Of a stretch of DNA of 64,000 bases, positions 53,178-62,264 are shown in pieces. Source of the stretch: Rossellomorea marisflavi (GTDB lineage: Bacteria; Bacillota; Bacilli; Bacillales; Bacillaceae_B); assembly GCF_022170785.1 (NCBI RefSeq), contig NZ_CP081870.1:794001-858000 (forward strand), written 5' to 3'. The notes beneath the pieces were generated by a model. It ran no database searches. It saw only the letters and a program-made list of their open reading frames with translations, and was not told the DNA's origin. A program made the position numbers and the translations under genes. Numbering within the stretch: the stretch's first letter is position 1; the number at the start of each line of letters is the position of its first letter.

Positions 53178-53951
53178 ATGCTGACATTAGTCATTGTGGA
53201 AGATGAACGTATTATACGGCAGGGTTTGATCTACACCATTGACTGGACCAGTCTCGGTATCACCATCGTAGGGGAGGCAAGCAATGGGGCAGAAGGGCTT
53301 AAAAGAATCAAGGAAGTCAAGCCGGACATCGTGTTGACCGATATCAAGATGCCGGTCATGGATGGTATCCAGATGCTTGAAGAAGCAGCGGATTTCCATG
53401 AATGTGAGAAATTGATCCTCACGAGCTACAGTGACTTCTCATACGCACAGAAGGGGATCCGTCTGGGGGTCTATGACTATATCTTGAAGCCTGTAGACGA
53501 TCGAATCCTGCATGAGACCTTTCAAAAATTAACAAAGAAAATGATAGACCAGCAGAAAGATAAACAGAAAACCCAAACAATCTCCTATTACCAAGAATTG
53601 CTTGATAAGGATCTGAGCCATCATTCGAACCATTACGTAACCCAGTGTGTGTCATTCATCAAGGAACATTACCAGGAGAAACTGTCCAACGAAGATATCT
53701 CGGAATCATTGAGTGTCAGCACAAGTTACCTCAGCCGAGTCTTTAAGAAGGAAACGAACCTGACCATCATGGATTACCTAAACCGCTACCGGATCATGAA
53801 GGCCATCTCCCTCCTGCAAACTGAGAACTACCGCATCTATGAAATCGCAAATGATGTAGGATTCTCAGACTACAAACACTTCAGTACCGTATTCAAAAAA
53901 TATTTCTCCACCTCTCCCGGCGACTTCATGGCGAGAGGGAAAACCAGATGA
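53178..53951 (+). CDS. YesN/HptR-like response regulator with AraC HTH
   Basis: 257 residues, two bases after the kinase gene. Receiver with Asp55 in DIVLTDIKMPVMDGIQM, Ser/Tyr switch in TSYSDFSYAQKG and Lys in YDYILKPVDD. AraC HTH pair from about 155 (LSNEDISESLSVSTSYLSRV, then YEIANDVGFSDYKHFSTVFK). It should activate the transporter operon in response to substrate. Ends in the dispersed hairpin repeat. Confidence 0.93.
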   Translation: MLTLVIVEDERIIRQGLIYTIDWTSLGITIVGEASNGAEGLKRIKEVKPDIVLTDIKMPVMDGIQMLEEAADFHECEKLILTSYSDFSYAQKGIRLGVYDYILKPVDDRILHETFQKLTKKMIDQQKDKQKTQTISYYQELLDKDLSHHSNHYVTQCVSFIKEHYQEKLSNEDISESLSVSTSYLSRVFKKETNLTIMDYLNRYRIMKAISLLQTENYRIYEIANDVGFSDYKHFSTVFKKYFSTSPGDFMARGKTR

Positions 53952-54013
53952 CGCATGGGGACGGTTCCCATGCGCCACTTTTTTGACGCACCGGAACCGT
54001 CCCTGTGCGCCAC
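53949..54013. repeat. Dispersed hairpin repeat, copy 2
   Basis: GGGACGGTTCCCATGCGCCA, then TTTTTT and GACGCACCGGAACCGTCCC. GCATGGG-CCCATGC makes a terminator, while GGGACGGTTCC can alternatively pair with GGAACCGTCCC downstream. It directly follows the response regulator. Confidence 0.85.
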
Positions 54014-54094
54014 TATCCCTCATGCGTTACGCTTTCATTTTAATCCACCCAGTGAGATAATTTACCCAACGACAATCTCAAGGAGGCGCTGGAT

Positions 54095-55849
54095 GTGAAG
54101 AAGGTGTTGAATAAGCCCGAGGACTTGGTGGTGGAGATGTGCAAGGGGATGGCGCTTGCTCATCCGGAGCTTGAGTTCATGAAGAAGTACAAGGTGATGA
54201 AGAAGAAGGAGTTAAATGAAGAGAAGGTCACGCTGATCAGCGGCGGCGGTAGCGGACATGAGCCGGCCCATGCGGGTCTTGTGGGGAAAGGGATGCTGGA
54301 CGCGGCCGTGTGCGGTGACGTGTTTGCCTCGCCTTCGCAGATCCAGGTGTATCAGGCGATCAAGGCGACGGCCGGGAAGAAGGGTGCCCTGCTCATCATC
54401 AAGAACTACAGCGGGGATATCATGAACTTCAAGAACGCTGCCCACCTGGCCTCAGAGGACGGCATCGAGGTGGAATACGTCAAGGTCGACGATGATATCG
54501 CAGTGGAAGACAGCCTGTATACGGTGGGGCGCCGCGGTGTTGCGGGAACCGTGTTTGTACATAAGATCGCCGGGGCGGCAGCAGAGGAAGGCAGGAGCCT
54601 GCAGGAAGTGAAGGCCGTGGCGGAGAAAGCGGCGAAGAGCGTGCGCAGCATCGGATTCGCCCTGACCTCCTGCACGGTACCAGCAAGCGGATCGCCTACA
54701 TTCAAGCTTGCCGACGACGAAATCGAGTACGGCGTCGGCATCCATGGCGAACCCGGTACGCGTCGTGAAAAGGTCGCATCCGCCGATGAACTGGCAGAGC
54801 GCATGGTAAATGATCTTCTGAAGGACATGAAGCTTGAAGGGGACTCAACCGAGCTTGCCGTCATGGTGAACGGCTTCGGGGGCACACCCCTGCAGGAGCT
54901 CTATCTGTTCAATAACTCCGTCACCCGCATCCTTTCGGGGAAAAAGATCGCAATCAACCGTGCCTTCGTCGGCAACTATATGACGAGCATCGATATGGCG
55001 GGCGTGTCCCTGACCTTCATGAAACTCGATGATGAACTGCGCACGTTGCTGTCGAGTGAGAGCTTGGCACCAGCGTTCAGGGTGGACGGACCGGTGCCAG
55101 GGGTCGAGTACATCGACTTCGGGGAAGAGGAAGAATCGACTCCTGTATCCTTCGAGGTGGAAACAGCGGACGAGCATGCGAAGATCAAGGATAATAGGGT
55201 ATCCCTCCAGAACATGATCTACCTCGTGGACAAGATGAGCGACGTGATTATCCGGAATGAAGTCCCATTCTGCGAGCTTGATTCCCACGCAGGGGACGGA
55301 GATTTCGGCATGAGCGTCTCGAAGGGCTTCAAGCAGCTGAAACGGGAGTGGAAATCAATCTTGGACCAAGACAATCTCACCATCGGCAGCTTCCTCGACG
55401 CAAGCTCCATGGTTATCATGGAATACTGCGGCGGGGCGTCCGGTCCGATCTGGGGATCGGCCTTCCGCGCAGCCGGGAAATCGGCCGGTGACCGAACCGA
55501 ACTGACCGTAGCAGAATTCGCGGACATGCTGCAGGCGGCGGTGAAGGGCATCCAGGATACAGGCGAGCGATCCTTTGGAAGGGGAGCGGATGTGGGCGAC
55601 AAAACCCTCATCGACGCCCTCGTCCCTTGTGCAGACGCCTGGTCGGAAAGCGCATCGAACGGAGCCGACGTCAAAGCTGCGTTTGAAAAAGGAGCAGCGG
55701 CCGCAGTAGAGGGAGCCGAGAAAACCAAGGACATCGTCGCCCGGATGGGACGCGCAGGAACCGTCGGCGAACGCAGCCTGGGTCACCCCGATGCGGGTGC
55801 CTATGCCCTCGGAGTCATCTTCACGGAGCTATCAGAGAGTCTGACGTAA
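54095..55849 (+). CDS. dhaK: Dihydroxyacetone kinase, fused DhaK-DhaL
   Basis: 584 residues from GTG 54095 (AAGGAGG). DAK1 domain at 1-330 with LISGGGSGHEPAHAGLVGKG and the substrate-binding His in GIHGEPGTRREK; DAK2 domain from about 370 with the metal-binding Asp cluster in DSHAGDGDFGMSVSKGFK and SMVIMEYCGGASGPIWGSAF. This is the ATP-dependent single-chain form that makes dihydroxyacetone phosphate. Flanked by two copies of the dispersed repeat. Confidence 0.95.
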   Translation: MKKVLNKPEDLVVEMCKGMALAHPELEFMKKYKVMKKKELNEEKVTLISGGGSGHEPAHAGLVGKGMLDAAVCGDVFASPSQIQVYQAIKATAGKKGALLIIKNYSGDIMNFKNAAHLASEDGIEVEYVKVDDDIAVEDSLYTVGRRGVAGTVFVHKIAGAAAEEGRSLQEVKAVAEKAAKSVRSIGFALTSCTVPASGSPTFKLADDEIEYGVGIHGEPGTRREKVASADELAERMVNDLLKDMKLEGDSTELAVMVNGFGGTPLQELYLFNNSVTRILSGKKIAINRAFVGNYMTSIDMAGVSLTFMKLDDELRTLLSSESLAPAFRVDGPVPGVEYIDFGEEEESTPVSFEVETADEHAKIKDNRVSLQNMIYLVDKMSDVIIRNEVPFCELDSHAGDGDFGMSVSKGFKQLKREWKSILDQDNLTIGSFLDASSMVIMEYCGGASGPIWGSAFRAAGKSAGDRTELTVAEFADMLQAAVKGIQDTGERSFGRGADVGDKTLIDALVPCADAWSESASNGADVKAAFEKGAAAAVEGAEKTKDIVARMGRAGTVGERSLGHPDAGAYALGVIFTELSESLT

Positions 55850-55854
55850 TAAGT

Positions 55855-55919
55855 AGTGGCGCATGGGGACGGTTCCCATGCGCCACTTTTTTGACGCACC
55901 GGAACCGTCCCCATGCCAC
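55855..55919. repeat. Dispersed hairpin repeat, copy 3
   Basis: AGTGGCGCATGGGGACGGTT, then CCCATGCGCCACTTTTTT and GCACCGGAACCGTCCCC. It is nearly identical to copy 2 and follows the kinase stop by six bases. Confidence 0.88.
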
Positions 55920-55983
55920 AAATGAAACCAACCTGGGCAATCATTCGTATAAACTAGTAGCACATAGGATGGAGGAAGATAGC

Positions 55984-56469
55984 ATGAGTCAGCTGTATAT
56001 GAAGCAGAAGGTTTTTAGTATAGGCGAAAAGTTCACGGTGAAGGACCAAGACGAGCGGGATCGGTATTATGTGGAGGGCAGCTTCATGCGGTTTCCGAAG
56101 ACGTTCTCCATTATGGATACAGACAGGGAAGAAGTGGCGCTGATTACGAAGAAGATGTTGAGTTTTCTGCCAACGTTTTTTGTCGAGGTAGATGGTAAAG
56201 AGGTCTTAACGATCAAGAAAGAGCTTTCCTTCTTCAAACACCGCTACACGATTGATGCAGCAGGCATCGAAGTGAGGGGGAATTGGTGGGATATGAATTT
56301 CCAGGTGCTCGAGCACGGCGAAGTCGTAGGAGATGTAGCCAAGGAGTGGTTCTCCTGGGGAGACAGCTACAGGGTGAACGTACACAAGGAAAACATGGAG
56401 AAAGTCATGATTGCCTTGGTGGTAGCGATTGATTGCGTGAAGGCTGATGAAAAATCATCAAATAACTAG
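55984..56469 (+). CDS. LURP-one-related / YxjI-like protein
   Basis: 161 residues from ATG 55984, five bases after GGAGGAAGA. MSQLYMKQKVFSIGEKFTVK and the following strands (YYVEGSFMRFPKTFSIMD, LSFFKHRYTIDAAGIEVRGN) match the LURP-one/Tubby-like beta barrel, as in YxjI. No enzyme motif. Possibly membrane-associated by barrel helix. Confidence 0.88.
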   Translation: MSQLYMKQKVFSIGEKFTVKDQDERDRYYVEGSFMRFPKTFSIMDTDREEVALITKKMLSFLPTFFVEVDGKEVLTIKKELSFFKHRYTIDAAGIEVRGNWWDMNFQVLEHGEVVGDVAKEWFSWGDSYRVNVHKENMEKVMIALVVAIDCVKADEKSSNN

Positions 56470-56502
56470 AAGCGTGGAGACGGTCTCCATGCTTCTTTTT
56501 TG
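56468..56502 (+). terminator. Terminator related to the dispersed repeat
   Basis: AGAAGCGTGGAGAC pairs with GTCTCCATGCTTCT (one wobble), then six T. The core GTGGAGACGGTCTCC resembles a diverged form of the dispersed repeat. Confidence 0.8.
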
Positions 56503-56619
56503 CCCTCTGTGCCAGATTCCTAAGCGTGAAATACATAGAGTCACCTATGCCTTGCCCCCATCTCCTTTACAGCCCCTCTTCTTCCATTATACTGAAGGAA
56601 AGGAGGGGGACTGGATAAT

Positions 56620-56859
56620 ATGACCCGAATATGGAAAGGCATAGCACTCTTGTTGCTTATATTTGTTTGTGGAGCGGTCGCCCTGTATGCATGGACCGAA
56701 TTCATCTTATATCTCATGCTGATCATCGGCACCCTTGTCACCTTGACACTGACCAATGTGATGCGTGTCTCATTCAATTGGTTGCTGTTGTTCATCGGAT
56801 CGACCTTGTTATATTACGGGCTGTACATCGCTTTATTTTATGTGTGGGCGCTCATATAA
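56620..56859 (+). CDS. Small three-TM membrane protein
   Basis: 79 residues with GGAGGGGG upstream. Three hydrophobic helices cover most of the length (MTRIWKGIALLLLIFVCGAV, YLMLIIGTLVTLTLTN, WLLLFIGSTLLYYGLY). No family was recognised. Confidence 0.68.
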   Translation: MTRIWKGIALLLLIFVCGAVALYAWTEFILYLMLIIGTLVTLTLTNVMRVSFNWLLLFIGSTLLYYGLYIALFYVWALI

Positions 56860-57251
56860 TCTGGTAATCGGTAAAATCACGATCCGCTTTATCAAAAGTC
56901 AAGGTGGGTTACAGGAGTGATGACTCTCTGCAAATCGTTCAAGCAGGAATTGTGTTCCAAGGGAAGGTTATTATGACCTTCTTTTTTTTTGCCCACTTGC
57001 AAGAAAGCACAGTCCTCAATATCTTTTCTCACATAACATCTTTTTTCATGGGGTGTATTATCAGGTTCATCTAGCCGGACTTCTATGCCCACATCTCCAT
57101 CCTGATACAAAATATGGTAAAATTAGTAACGTAGCATAAAGTAATTAATGAAATATAGTGAATTCCGACACCTTGTTGGGGTAGGAGAAATACGTACATG
57201 AGTTTTTTAGATCTGATGGGTTTGCTAACAAATAGTAAAAGGAGATTTTAA
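56860..57251. other. Intergenic boundary of the immunity array
   Basis: GAAGGT/ACCTTC with TATTATG loop and nine T at about 56963-56992 is a weak terminator. A 72-codon open frame on the minus strand (57110-56892) has reasonable codon use (EVRLDEPDNTPHEKRCYVRK) but no clear ribosome binding site; it could be a remnant. From here to the window end the GC content drops. Confidence 0.4.
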
Positions 57252-57719
57252 ATGACGATAGACGATCCGATTTTTGGTGAACTTCAGTATGAATATGTTT
57301 GGACTAGGGATACCATTATTCATTTTTGTGAAAAAGAATCTGAGATATCTTTGATCATCGATGGGGAAGAAGATGGAGAATTTGATGAAGAGCAGTATAT
57401 GGCATATCAAGCATTAATGCAGAATTGGGAGGACTTACAGCCAAGTTTATTGCAATCAATATTAGACTATTACAAACAGAATCGTCATGAACTAGGTTAT
57501 GATATTGAATTAAATGATAAGTATCCATTGATCGAAACACCAGATCAACTACTAGAAATGATCACTTTAGATGGAATTTTTGTTCCGTATGGGGATATTT
57601 TCGAAGGTCGAGATATTGGAATTACATTTAGCTGTACATGGGATGCGGAAAACGGATTGGGGATTCGTTTATTAAATGAAAAAATAATTGAACTAGGCTA
57701 TCAAGATGTTGCCATTTGA
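57252..57719 (+). CDS. DUF2004/DUF6985-like immunity-type protein
   Basis: 155 residues with AAAAGGAG upstream. DPIFGELQYEYVWTRDTIIH, an acidic middle and YGDIFEGRDIGITFSCTWDA, then ENGLGIRLLNEKIIELGYQD, match the DUF2004/6985 layout found as immunity proteins downstream of polymorphic toxins. First gene of the low-GC array. No toxin gene is upstream. Confidence 0.72.
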   Translation: MTIDDPIFGELQYEYVWTRDTIIHFCEKESEISLIIDGEEDGEFDEEQYMAYQALMQNWEDLQPSLLQSILDYYKQNRHELGYDIELNDKYPLIETPDQLLEMITLDGIFVPYGDIFEGRDIGITFSCTWDAENGLGIRLLNEKIIELGYQDVAI

Positions 57720-57721
57720 AA

Positions 57722-57900
57722 GGTTGTTAAGAGTCATGATGGCGTGCAAGTGAAGGTAACGCTGCACAACCCAGAGCAGATAACAGGAGGAAAGGCAGAA
57801 GTAAGAGATAAGAGAATACATCCATTAATAGGTAGTCAATGGAGGATGAACAAATCAAGGAATTAGCAATGAGTATGGCACCAAAAATACTTAACACATT
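57722..57900 (+). other. Degraded coding remnant
   Basis: One frame reads KVVKSHDGVQVKVTLHNPEQ, then ITGGKAEVRDKRIHPLIGSQ; another continues as EDEQIKELAMSMAPKILNTL and ends at a stop. Codon use looks coding, but there is no start and there is at least one frameshift near 57841. It may be a piece of a toxin carboxy end or another cassette. Confidence 0.35.
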
Positions 57901-57916
57901 AGTGGGAGGAGTATAA

Positions 57917-58458
57917 ATGGAAAAATACTTAAAAGACTTTAAATGGCATAGTAAAGTTCCGAGGGAAATCATTGAAAATATAGGCAGCTGGTACCAAATG
58001 AAATAATTGATTTATGGAGTAATTATGGATTTGGTACATTTATGCAAGGGTATTTTAAAAGTGTAAATCCAGAGGAATTTAAAGAGATTTTGGAGGAGAG
58101 CAGTCAAAGATACAAGGATTCAGTTGTGTTGTTTGCCACAGGGATGGGCGACCTAATAATTTGGTCAGATGGATACGTCAGACTGCTTAATTACAGGTAT
58201 GGTGTGGTAAAGACAATTATGTTTACATTTGAGTTTTTCTTTCAAAATGTTAATGATTTGGAATTCAAAGATGAAGATTTGTCTTGGCAACCTTATCCAA
58301 AAGCCCTTAAACAATATAGTGAGTTGGAATATGACGAGTGCTTCGGCTATACACCTTTATTAGGTCTAGGTGGAGCTGAAAAAGTAGAGAATCTAAAAAA
58401 AGTCAAACTGAAGGAACATATTCTTATTATGACAGAATTTATGGGACCGGTTCAGTAA
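57917..58458 (+). pseudogene. GAD-like/DUF1851 (T6SS Tdi1-type) immunity protein, frameshifted
   Basis: GGGAGGAG precedes ATG 57917. The first frame reads MEKYLKDFKWHSKVPREIIE and stops after GSWYQMK; the second continues LVPNEIIDLWSNYGFGTFMQ, GYFKSVNPEEFKEIL and ends CFGYTPLLGLGGAEKVENLK, KVKLKEHILIMTEFMGPV. The combined pattern is the GAD-like plus DUF1851 domain. A one-base change near 57985 breaks it. The intact product would be about 180 residues. Confidence 0.72.
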
Positions 58459-58601
58459 AGATAATCATTTTCTGGATCTAAGATCTGTACATCTCTTAGC
58501 TGGTAGCACCTTTGTAACAACGTTAGAACAGCTGGAGAAAATGAGGGTGCTGTGTGTAGGTATTAGTGAAGAAAAACCCTAAGTATTAAGGAGATAAGTA
58601 A

Positions 58602-59312
58602 ATGAGAGACACTCGTAGAACTCTGCCTTATTTTCAGAAATATCTTGAAAATGAAACTCACAAAATACTAAAGTATAAAGATATGGCTGAGAAAGTGAAA
58701 CGGGAACGAGGAGAAGAGGATACAGGTTTAAAAAGAGCTTATCGAATTATTCAAAATAGCTATTTTAACAAATTGAACTGCCTATATTCTATGGGAGCAC
58801 CAATTGGAGAGATCCAAAGGGTGTATTCTGAAATGATCCAAATAATGAATAAGGAATGGAACAAGGAAAGTGGCTATGTCAGACTGGTGTGGATGCTTTC
58901 CATCGGCAATATGATTAATGTTCCAGACCACGATGTCAATCAGCTTAGAGAGTTAGTTGTCAAATCCCAATTGAAAGATTACCTAGTAGATTTTTTGTTG
59001 AATGGTAACCATAACGATTTGGATCGTACAACACCATCACTCATGTTTTCAGATCCGTATAGCATCCTATTTGATGTTATTCATGCGAGCAGCGAAAATG
59101 AGGCCATAGAGAAATTAAAATATTATTTAGAATCTAAATGGTATCCTGGTCACGAAGATACAGGCTGGTATGACTCGCATAATAGTCAACATGATACGTA
59201 TAACGGGTATTGGAGTTATGAAAGTGGAGCCATCGTAACGATTCTAAAGTTAGATGATACGGCCTTAAAGGATACTCCGTACTACCCTTATGACATGGTT
59301 CACTTCAAATGA
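58602..59312 (+). CDS. PoNi-type (DUF1910/1911) immunity protein
   Basis: 236 residues behind AAGGAGA. Helical amino half (DUF1910) and the DUF1911 block EKLKYYLESKWYPGHEDTGW, then YDSHNSQHDTYNGYWSYESG and DTALKDTPYYPYDMVHF, are diagnostic of PoNi proteins that neutralise PoNe DNase toxins. No PoNe nuclease is visible nearby, so it is an orphan here. Confidence 0.88.
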   Translation: MRDTRRTLPYFQKYLENETHKILKYKDMAEKVKRERGEEDTGLKRAYRIIQNSYFNKLNCLYSMGAPIGEIQRVYSEMIQIMNKEWNKESGYVRLVWMLSIGNMINVPDHDVNQLRELVVKSQLKDYLVDFLLNGNHNDLDRTTPSLMFSDPYSILFDVIHASSENEAIEKLKYYLESKWYPGHEDTGWYDSHNSQHDTYNGYWSYESGAIVTILKLDDTALKDTPYYPYDMVHFK

Positions 59313-59419
59313 TAAATAAATTCCTTCCCACAATAAATTAGCAGAATGCCTTACAGAAGTGATTGGTGCTACAAAAATTCTAAGAATTAAGTAATTCAGT
59401 GTAAAAAAAGGAGGTTGGA

Positions 59420-60025
59420 ATGAGTTTCAATATCCGAAAAACTATCGTTCAATTAAAGTCACACCGTCTCTGGATTGAAACGATTGGTAAACAAGGAGAA
59501 AAACTAGGTATAGATGAAGTGGACTTGCGGAATGTGGATTTGTCCCCGTATCCACTAGACCAAGCGAATATAACCGATTGTATCTTTGATGGCATGGATT
59601 TAACTAACAAGGATATCTCGTCATCATTACTCTGTTCATCAACGTTTCGATCAGCACATTTAGTAGGAGCGGATTTAAGGAAATCTAATGTCTCCTATGT
59701 AGACTTCACAAATGCCAATATGAAAGCTGCAAGACTTGCTGATTGCGAATGTATCGAAACCGTGTTCGCTAAGGCAGATTTGTCAGACGCCAATTTGGTA
59801 GGTGGCCTTTTTGATGAGGTGGATTTCCGACATGCTGTTTTATCAAATGCCGATATACGATTAGCATCGTTTGAAGGTGTATTACTGAACGGTGCTATCT
59901 TAACCGGGGTTCGTGGAATCGAAGAGGCTTTTATAAAAAGTATAAATATAGGGACTGTAGAAGAACCGATCCTATTAATGGGCGAAGAAGCTGGGGAATG
60001 GTTACAAAATAAAAGTTTAGAGTAA
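59420..60025 (+). CDS. Pentapeptide-repeat protein
   Basis: 201 residues with AAAAGGAGG. After about 35 residues the protein runs in A(D/N)LXX-type pentapeptides (VDLRNVDLSPYPLDQANITD, DGMDLTNKDISSSLLCSSTF, LVGADLRKSNVSYVDFTNAN), forming a right-handed quadrilateral helix. Such proteins mimic DNA or bind partners. In this context it may be another immunity cassette. Confidence 0.88.
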   Translation: MSFNIRKTIVQLKSHRLWIETIGKQGEKLGIDEVDLRNVDLSPYPLDQANITDCIFDGMDLTNKDISSSLLCSSTFRSAHLVGADLRKSNVSYVDFTNANMKAARLADCECIETVFAKADLSDANLVGGLFDEVDFRHAVLSNADIRLASFEGVLLNGAILTGVRGIEEAFIKSINIGTVEEPILLMGEEAGEWLQNKSLE

Positions 60026-60064
60026 TGGGATACAATTCTATCTTTAATAAGTAGGTGAGTGAAA

Positions 60065-60249
60065 GTGCGGGCTGAAAATCTGCATGATATTCTGGAAATG
60101 ATATCAATATGAAAATAAGGGATATCTATCCATTGTCACAGGAACAATCCCAGGCAGATTATATTGGATGGGAACATTCATCATCCATATTCAGGTATAG
60201 AGTAATCTCAATGGAATATAGATTCGGAAACAACTCCTATCAGGGATGA
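60065..60249 (+). pseudogene. Truncated copy of the next cassette plus short ORF
   Basis: GTG 60065 gives MRAENLHDILEMISI and stops; this matches the start of the gene at 60283 (MLATNLHDVLEHF) including the upstream GGTGAGTGAA. An overlapping ORF at 60109-60249 encodes MKIRDIYPLSQEQSQADYIG and 26 more residues of no known family. I read the stretch as a decayed duplicate. Confidence 0.45.
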
Positions 60250-60282
60250 CAAAGCAGCATGTTGAAAGGGTGGTGAGTGAAG

Positions 60283-60640
60283 GTGTTGGCTACCAATCTG
60301 CACGATGTTCTAGAGCATTTCGATTTCACAGACAGTATTGTTACCGAAGTGAGGTGGGCGGACAATCTAATAGACCTGATAGTGGGATATTCAAGAGGGT
60401 CATGACAACACAAGGATGATAAAGCTTATTTTTGAACACTGCACAAAAGCGGATTTTCAGATCAGTACAAATCTTCCCTTATCTCCTGATGACGTAAACA
60501 AAGAAAGTCTCTTAACGATTGTTCTTTTTAAAGAGCTGGAAGGAAGTTCGGATAAGCATAAGCATGTGGGGATTTTCACGATAGACTACTCGAAACCGTG
60601 GTTGTCGATAGTATGTTCCAATGTTGTGTTGGAGGAATAG
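60283..60640 (+). pseudogene. Immunity-type protein, frameshifted
   Basis: From GTG 60283 the frame reads MLATNLHDVLEHFDFTDSIV, then WADNLIDLIVG and stops. A second frame continues DIQEGHDNTRMIKLIFEHCT and KADFQISTNLPLSPDDVNKE to 60640. The D-N-L-(I/L)-D-L and D-I-Q-E-G pattern with K-I-x-F-x-x-C is common to Bacillus proteins near polymorphic toxins. Deletion and frameshift near 60383. Confidence 0.6.
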
Positions 60641-60727
60641 TCCTGTGTAGAAACCTTGATTAGCAAAATGCGCTTTTTAAGGTTTCTTTATTTTATCAAA
60701 TCGTAATAAATGGAAGGAGGTAGGCTC

Positions 60728-61170
60728 ATGAAAGTAGTGGAAGAAATAAGAAGACTATTATTGAGTGAGGATAAAGTTGAGAAGGAGAGAGGGATTGAAG
60801 ATATTGGAGATACGTTCCAATATGGAGGTGTGGACAGCCCTGAGCTCATAGAAGGGATCAATCTACTCCTAGCGCATATTCCTATGGAAAAGGATGATGC
60901 AGTAAAAGAAAGTATGCTTTATTCGATTCATAACGGAATTGTTAATCAAGACATTGCTTCTGACATTTCATTGGATCTGCTGGTGCCAGTTCTATCGACG
61001 TTCGATGAAGAACAGTTAACGTATGTTCTGACGTTTATGGGTTTTTCAGGAAAGGGTAAATATAGATCCTGGAGACGTTTCTTCGTCATTCTAGTGGAGA
61101 AATAATAGAAGCTGCTAAAGAGGCCATTATTGAAATTGAATATAGAGGGTCCAATGGGGAAAGGCGATAG
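60728..61170 (+). pseudogene. HEAT-like repeat protein, frameshifted
   Basis: ATG 60728 follows AAGGAGG. It reads MKVVEEIRRLLLSEDKVEKE and later LLVPVLSTFDEEQLTYVLTF, MGFSGKGKYRS; the frame then changes and another frame supplies ILETFLRHSSGEIIEAAKEA and IIEIEYR, the normal end of such helical repeat proteins. The break is near 61068. Intact length would be about 147 residues. Confidence 0.7.
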
Positions 61171-61284
61171 AGCCATTGATGTTGTTTTTGTATAGAGTAA
61201 GGAAAAGTTACTTAATGCACAAGGGCATCGTTTAAAAGTCAGAAACAGGCTACCTAGTTATAGTAGGTATTCTTCCGGGACAAT

Positions 61285-61707
61285 ATGAACCAAGTAGGGG
61301 GACATGCTTTGGAACATTGGGAAAGATGGAAACCACTAAAAGACTTACCCTCAACATTGTATAATGATGCTTTGATCGATACTAGAGAAGGATTTATTTT
61401 AGAGTTCAGCAACGACATGAATGATAAGAAATATGTAGTTAAGTTTGAAGATGGGGTAGTATCCTACAGAAATTCAGATGAAGGTTCATTATTGAAAACA
61501 CTACATTACTTAGATCAACAATACGGTACAGATTTTTACAGCGAGTGGACTTTATTTGTAGTCAGGAACTCTGCGTACAAACAATGGTTCCTTGAAGAAA
61601 GTTCAGGGGTTTTTGAGCCTGATCAATTGCAGCATTATGTGTTTTTAACGCCACATGACGTGATCGAAGTACTAACTACTTACCCTCCAAGTATTCAAAT
61701 ACTATAA
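61285..61707 (+). CDS. Hypothetical protein of the immunity array
   Basis: 140 residues from ATG 61285, without a strong ribosome binding site. Acidic, with SEWTLFVVRNSAYKQWFLEE and YVFLTPHDVIEVLTTYPPSI. I do not recognise the family. Size, strand and position match the immunity cassettes. Confidence 0.6.
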   Translation: MNQVGGHALEHWERWKPLKDLPSTLYNDALIDTREGFILEFSNDMNDKKYVVKFEDGVVSYRNSDEGSLLKTLHYLDQQYGTDFYSEWTLFVVRNSAYKQWFLEESSGVFEPDQLQHYVFLTPHDVIEVLTTYPPSIQIL

Positions 61708-61775
61708 CTGTATCCTTACCAGCGCAACGTTCAAGGTATTCCGAGAATATTCCATAAAAACAGGAGTGATTTTCA

Positions 61776-62231
61776 TTGTTCGATGATCATGTAAATGGAG
61801 AATATACGGAATTTAGAGACGCTAATGAAGGGAATTTCACATGGTGGAGCTATGTGAATATGAAGTCAGATTTAAAAACAGCTCTCGGGTTTGCGAGATT
61901 TTTTTACCCAGATATTATTGAAGTTGAAGGGTGTTTCTTATTAAAAGATAGGTTTTCGGAAAAATATTTTGAACTATGGAAAAAGGAATGTCAAGAAAAT
62001 AAACTGAATATAGAAAAAATGATGAACTTATACCAAGTTAGAGATTTTTTTCATATGAATGTTGATGAGGACGAAAACGTAGAGGAGCAGATACAGGCTT
62101 TGGGTAAGGCTATTAAACTACTTTGGTCGCTCAGCTTTAAGGATCGATTCCCAAGTCATGAAATCGTTGTATCTCTGTTCGAGGAAGACGACGGAGAATT
62201 ATTCGTTACTGTATATGAAGATGAAAAATAG
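61776..62231 (+). CDS. Hypothetical acidic protein of the immunity array
   Basis: 151 residues from TTG 61776, AGGAGTGAT five bases upstream. Aromatic and acidic (GNFTWWSYVNMKSDLKTALG, RFFYPDIIEVEGCFLLKDRF) with a helical middle and an acidic end. No family was recognised, though the layout is similar to other toxin-neutralising proteins. Confidence 0.65.
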   Translation: MFDDHVNGEYTEFRDANEGNFTWWSYVNMKSDLKTALGFARFFYPDIIEVEGCFLLKDRFSEKYFELWKKECQENKLNIEKMMNLYQVRDFFHMNVDEDENVEEQIQALGKAIKLLWSLSFKDRFPSHEIVVSLFEEDDGELFVTVYEDEK

Positions 62232-62264
62232 CATTGCAGATCTTTTTTTAAGTAGGTGATCGAG

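Noticed and set aside
46591..55919. CRISPR-like interpretation of the repeated GGGACGGTTCC elements
   Set aside because: Copies are kilobases apart, terminator-like and not separated by uniform spacers.
56892..57110. 72-codon minus-strand frame, plausible codon use
   Set aside because: No ribosome binding site or recognised family; noted only as possible remnant in the boundary region.
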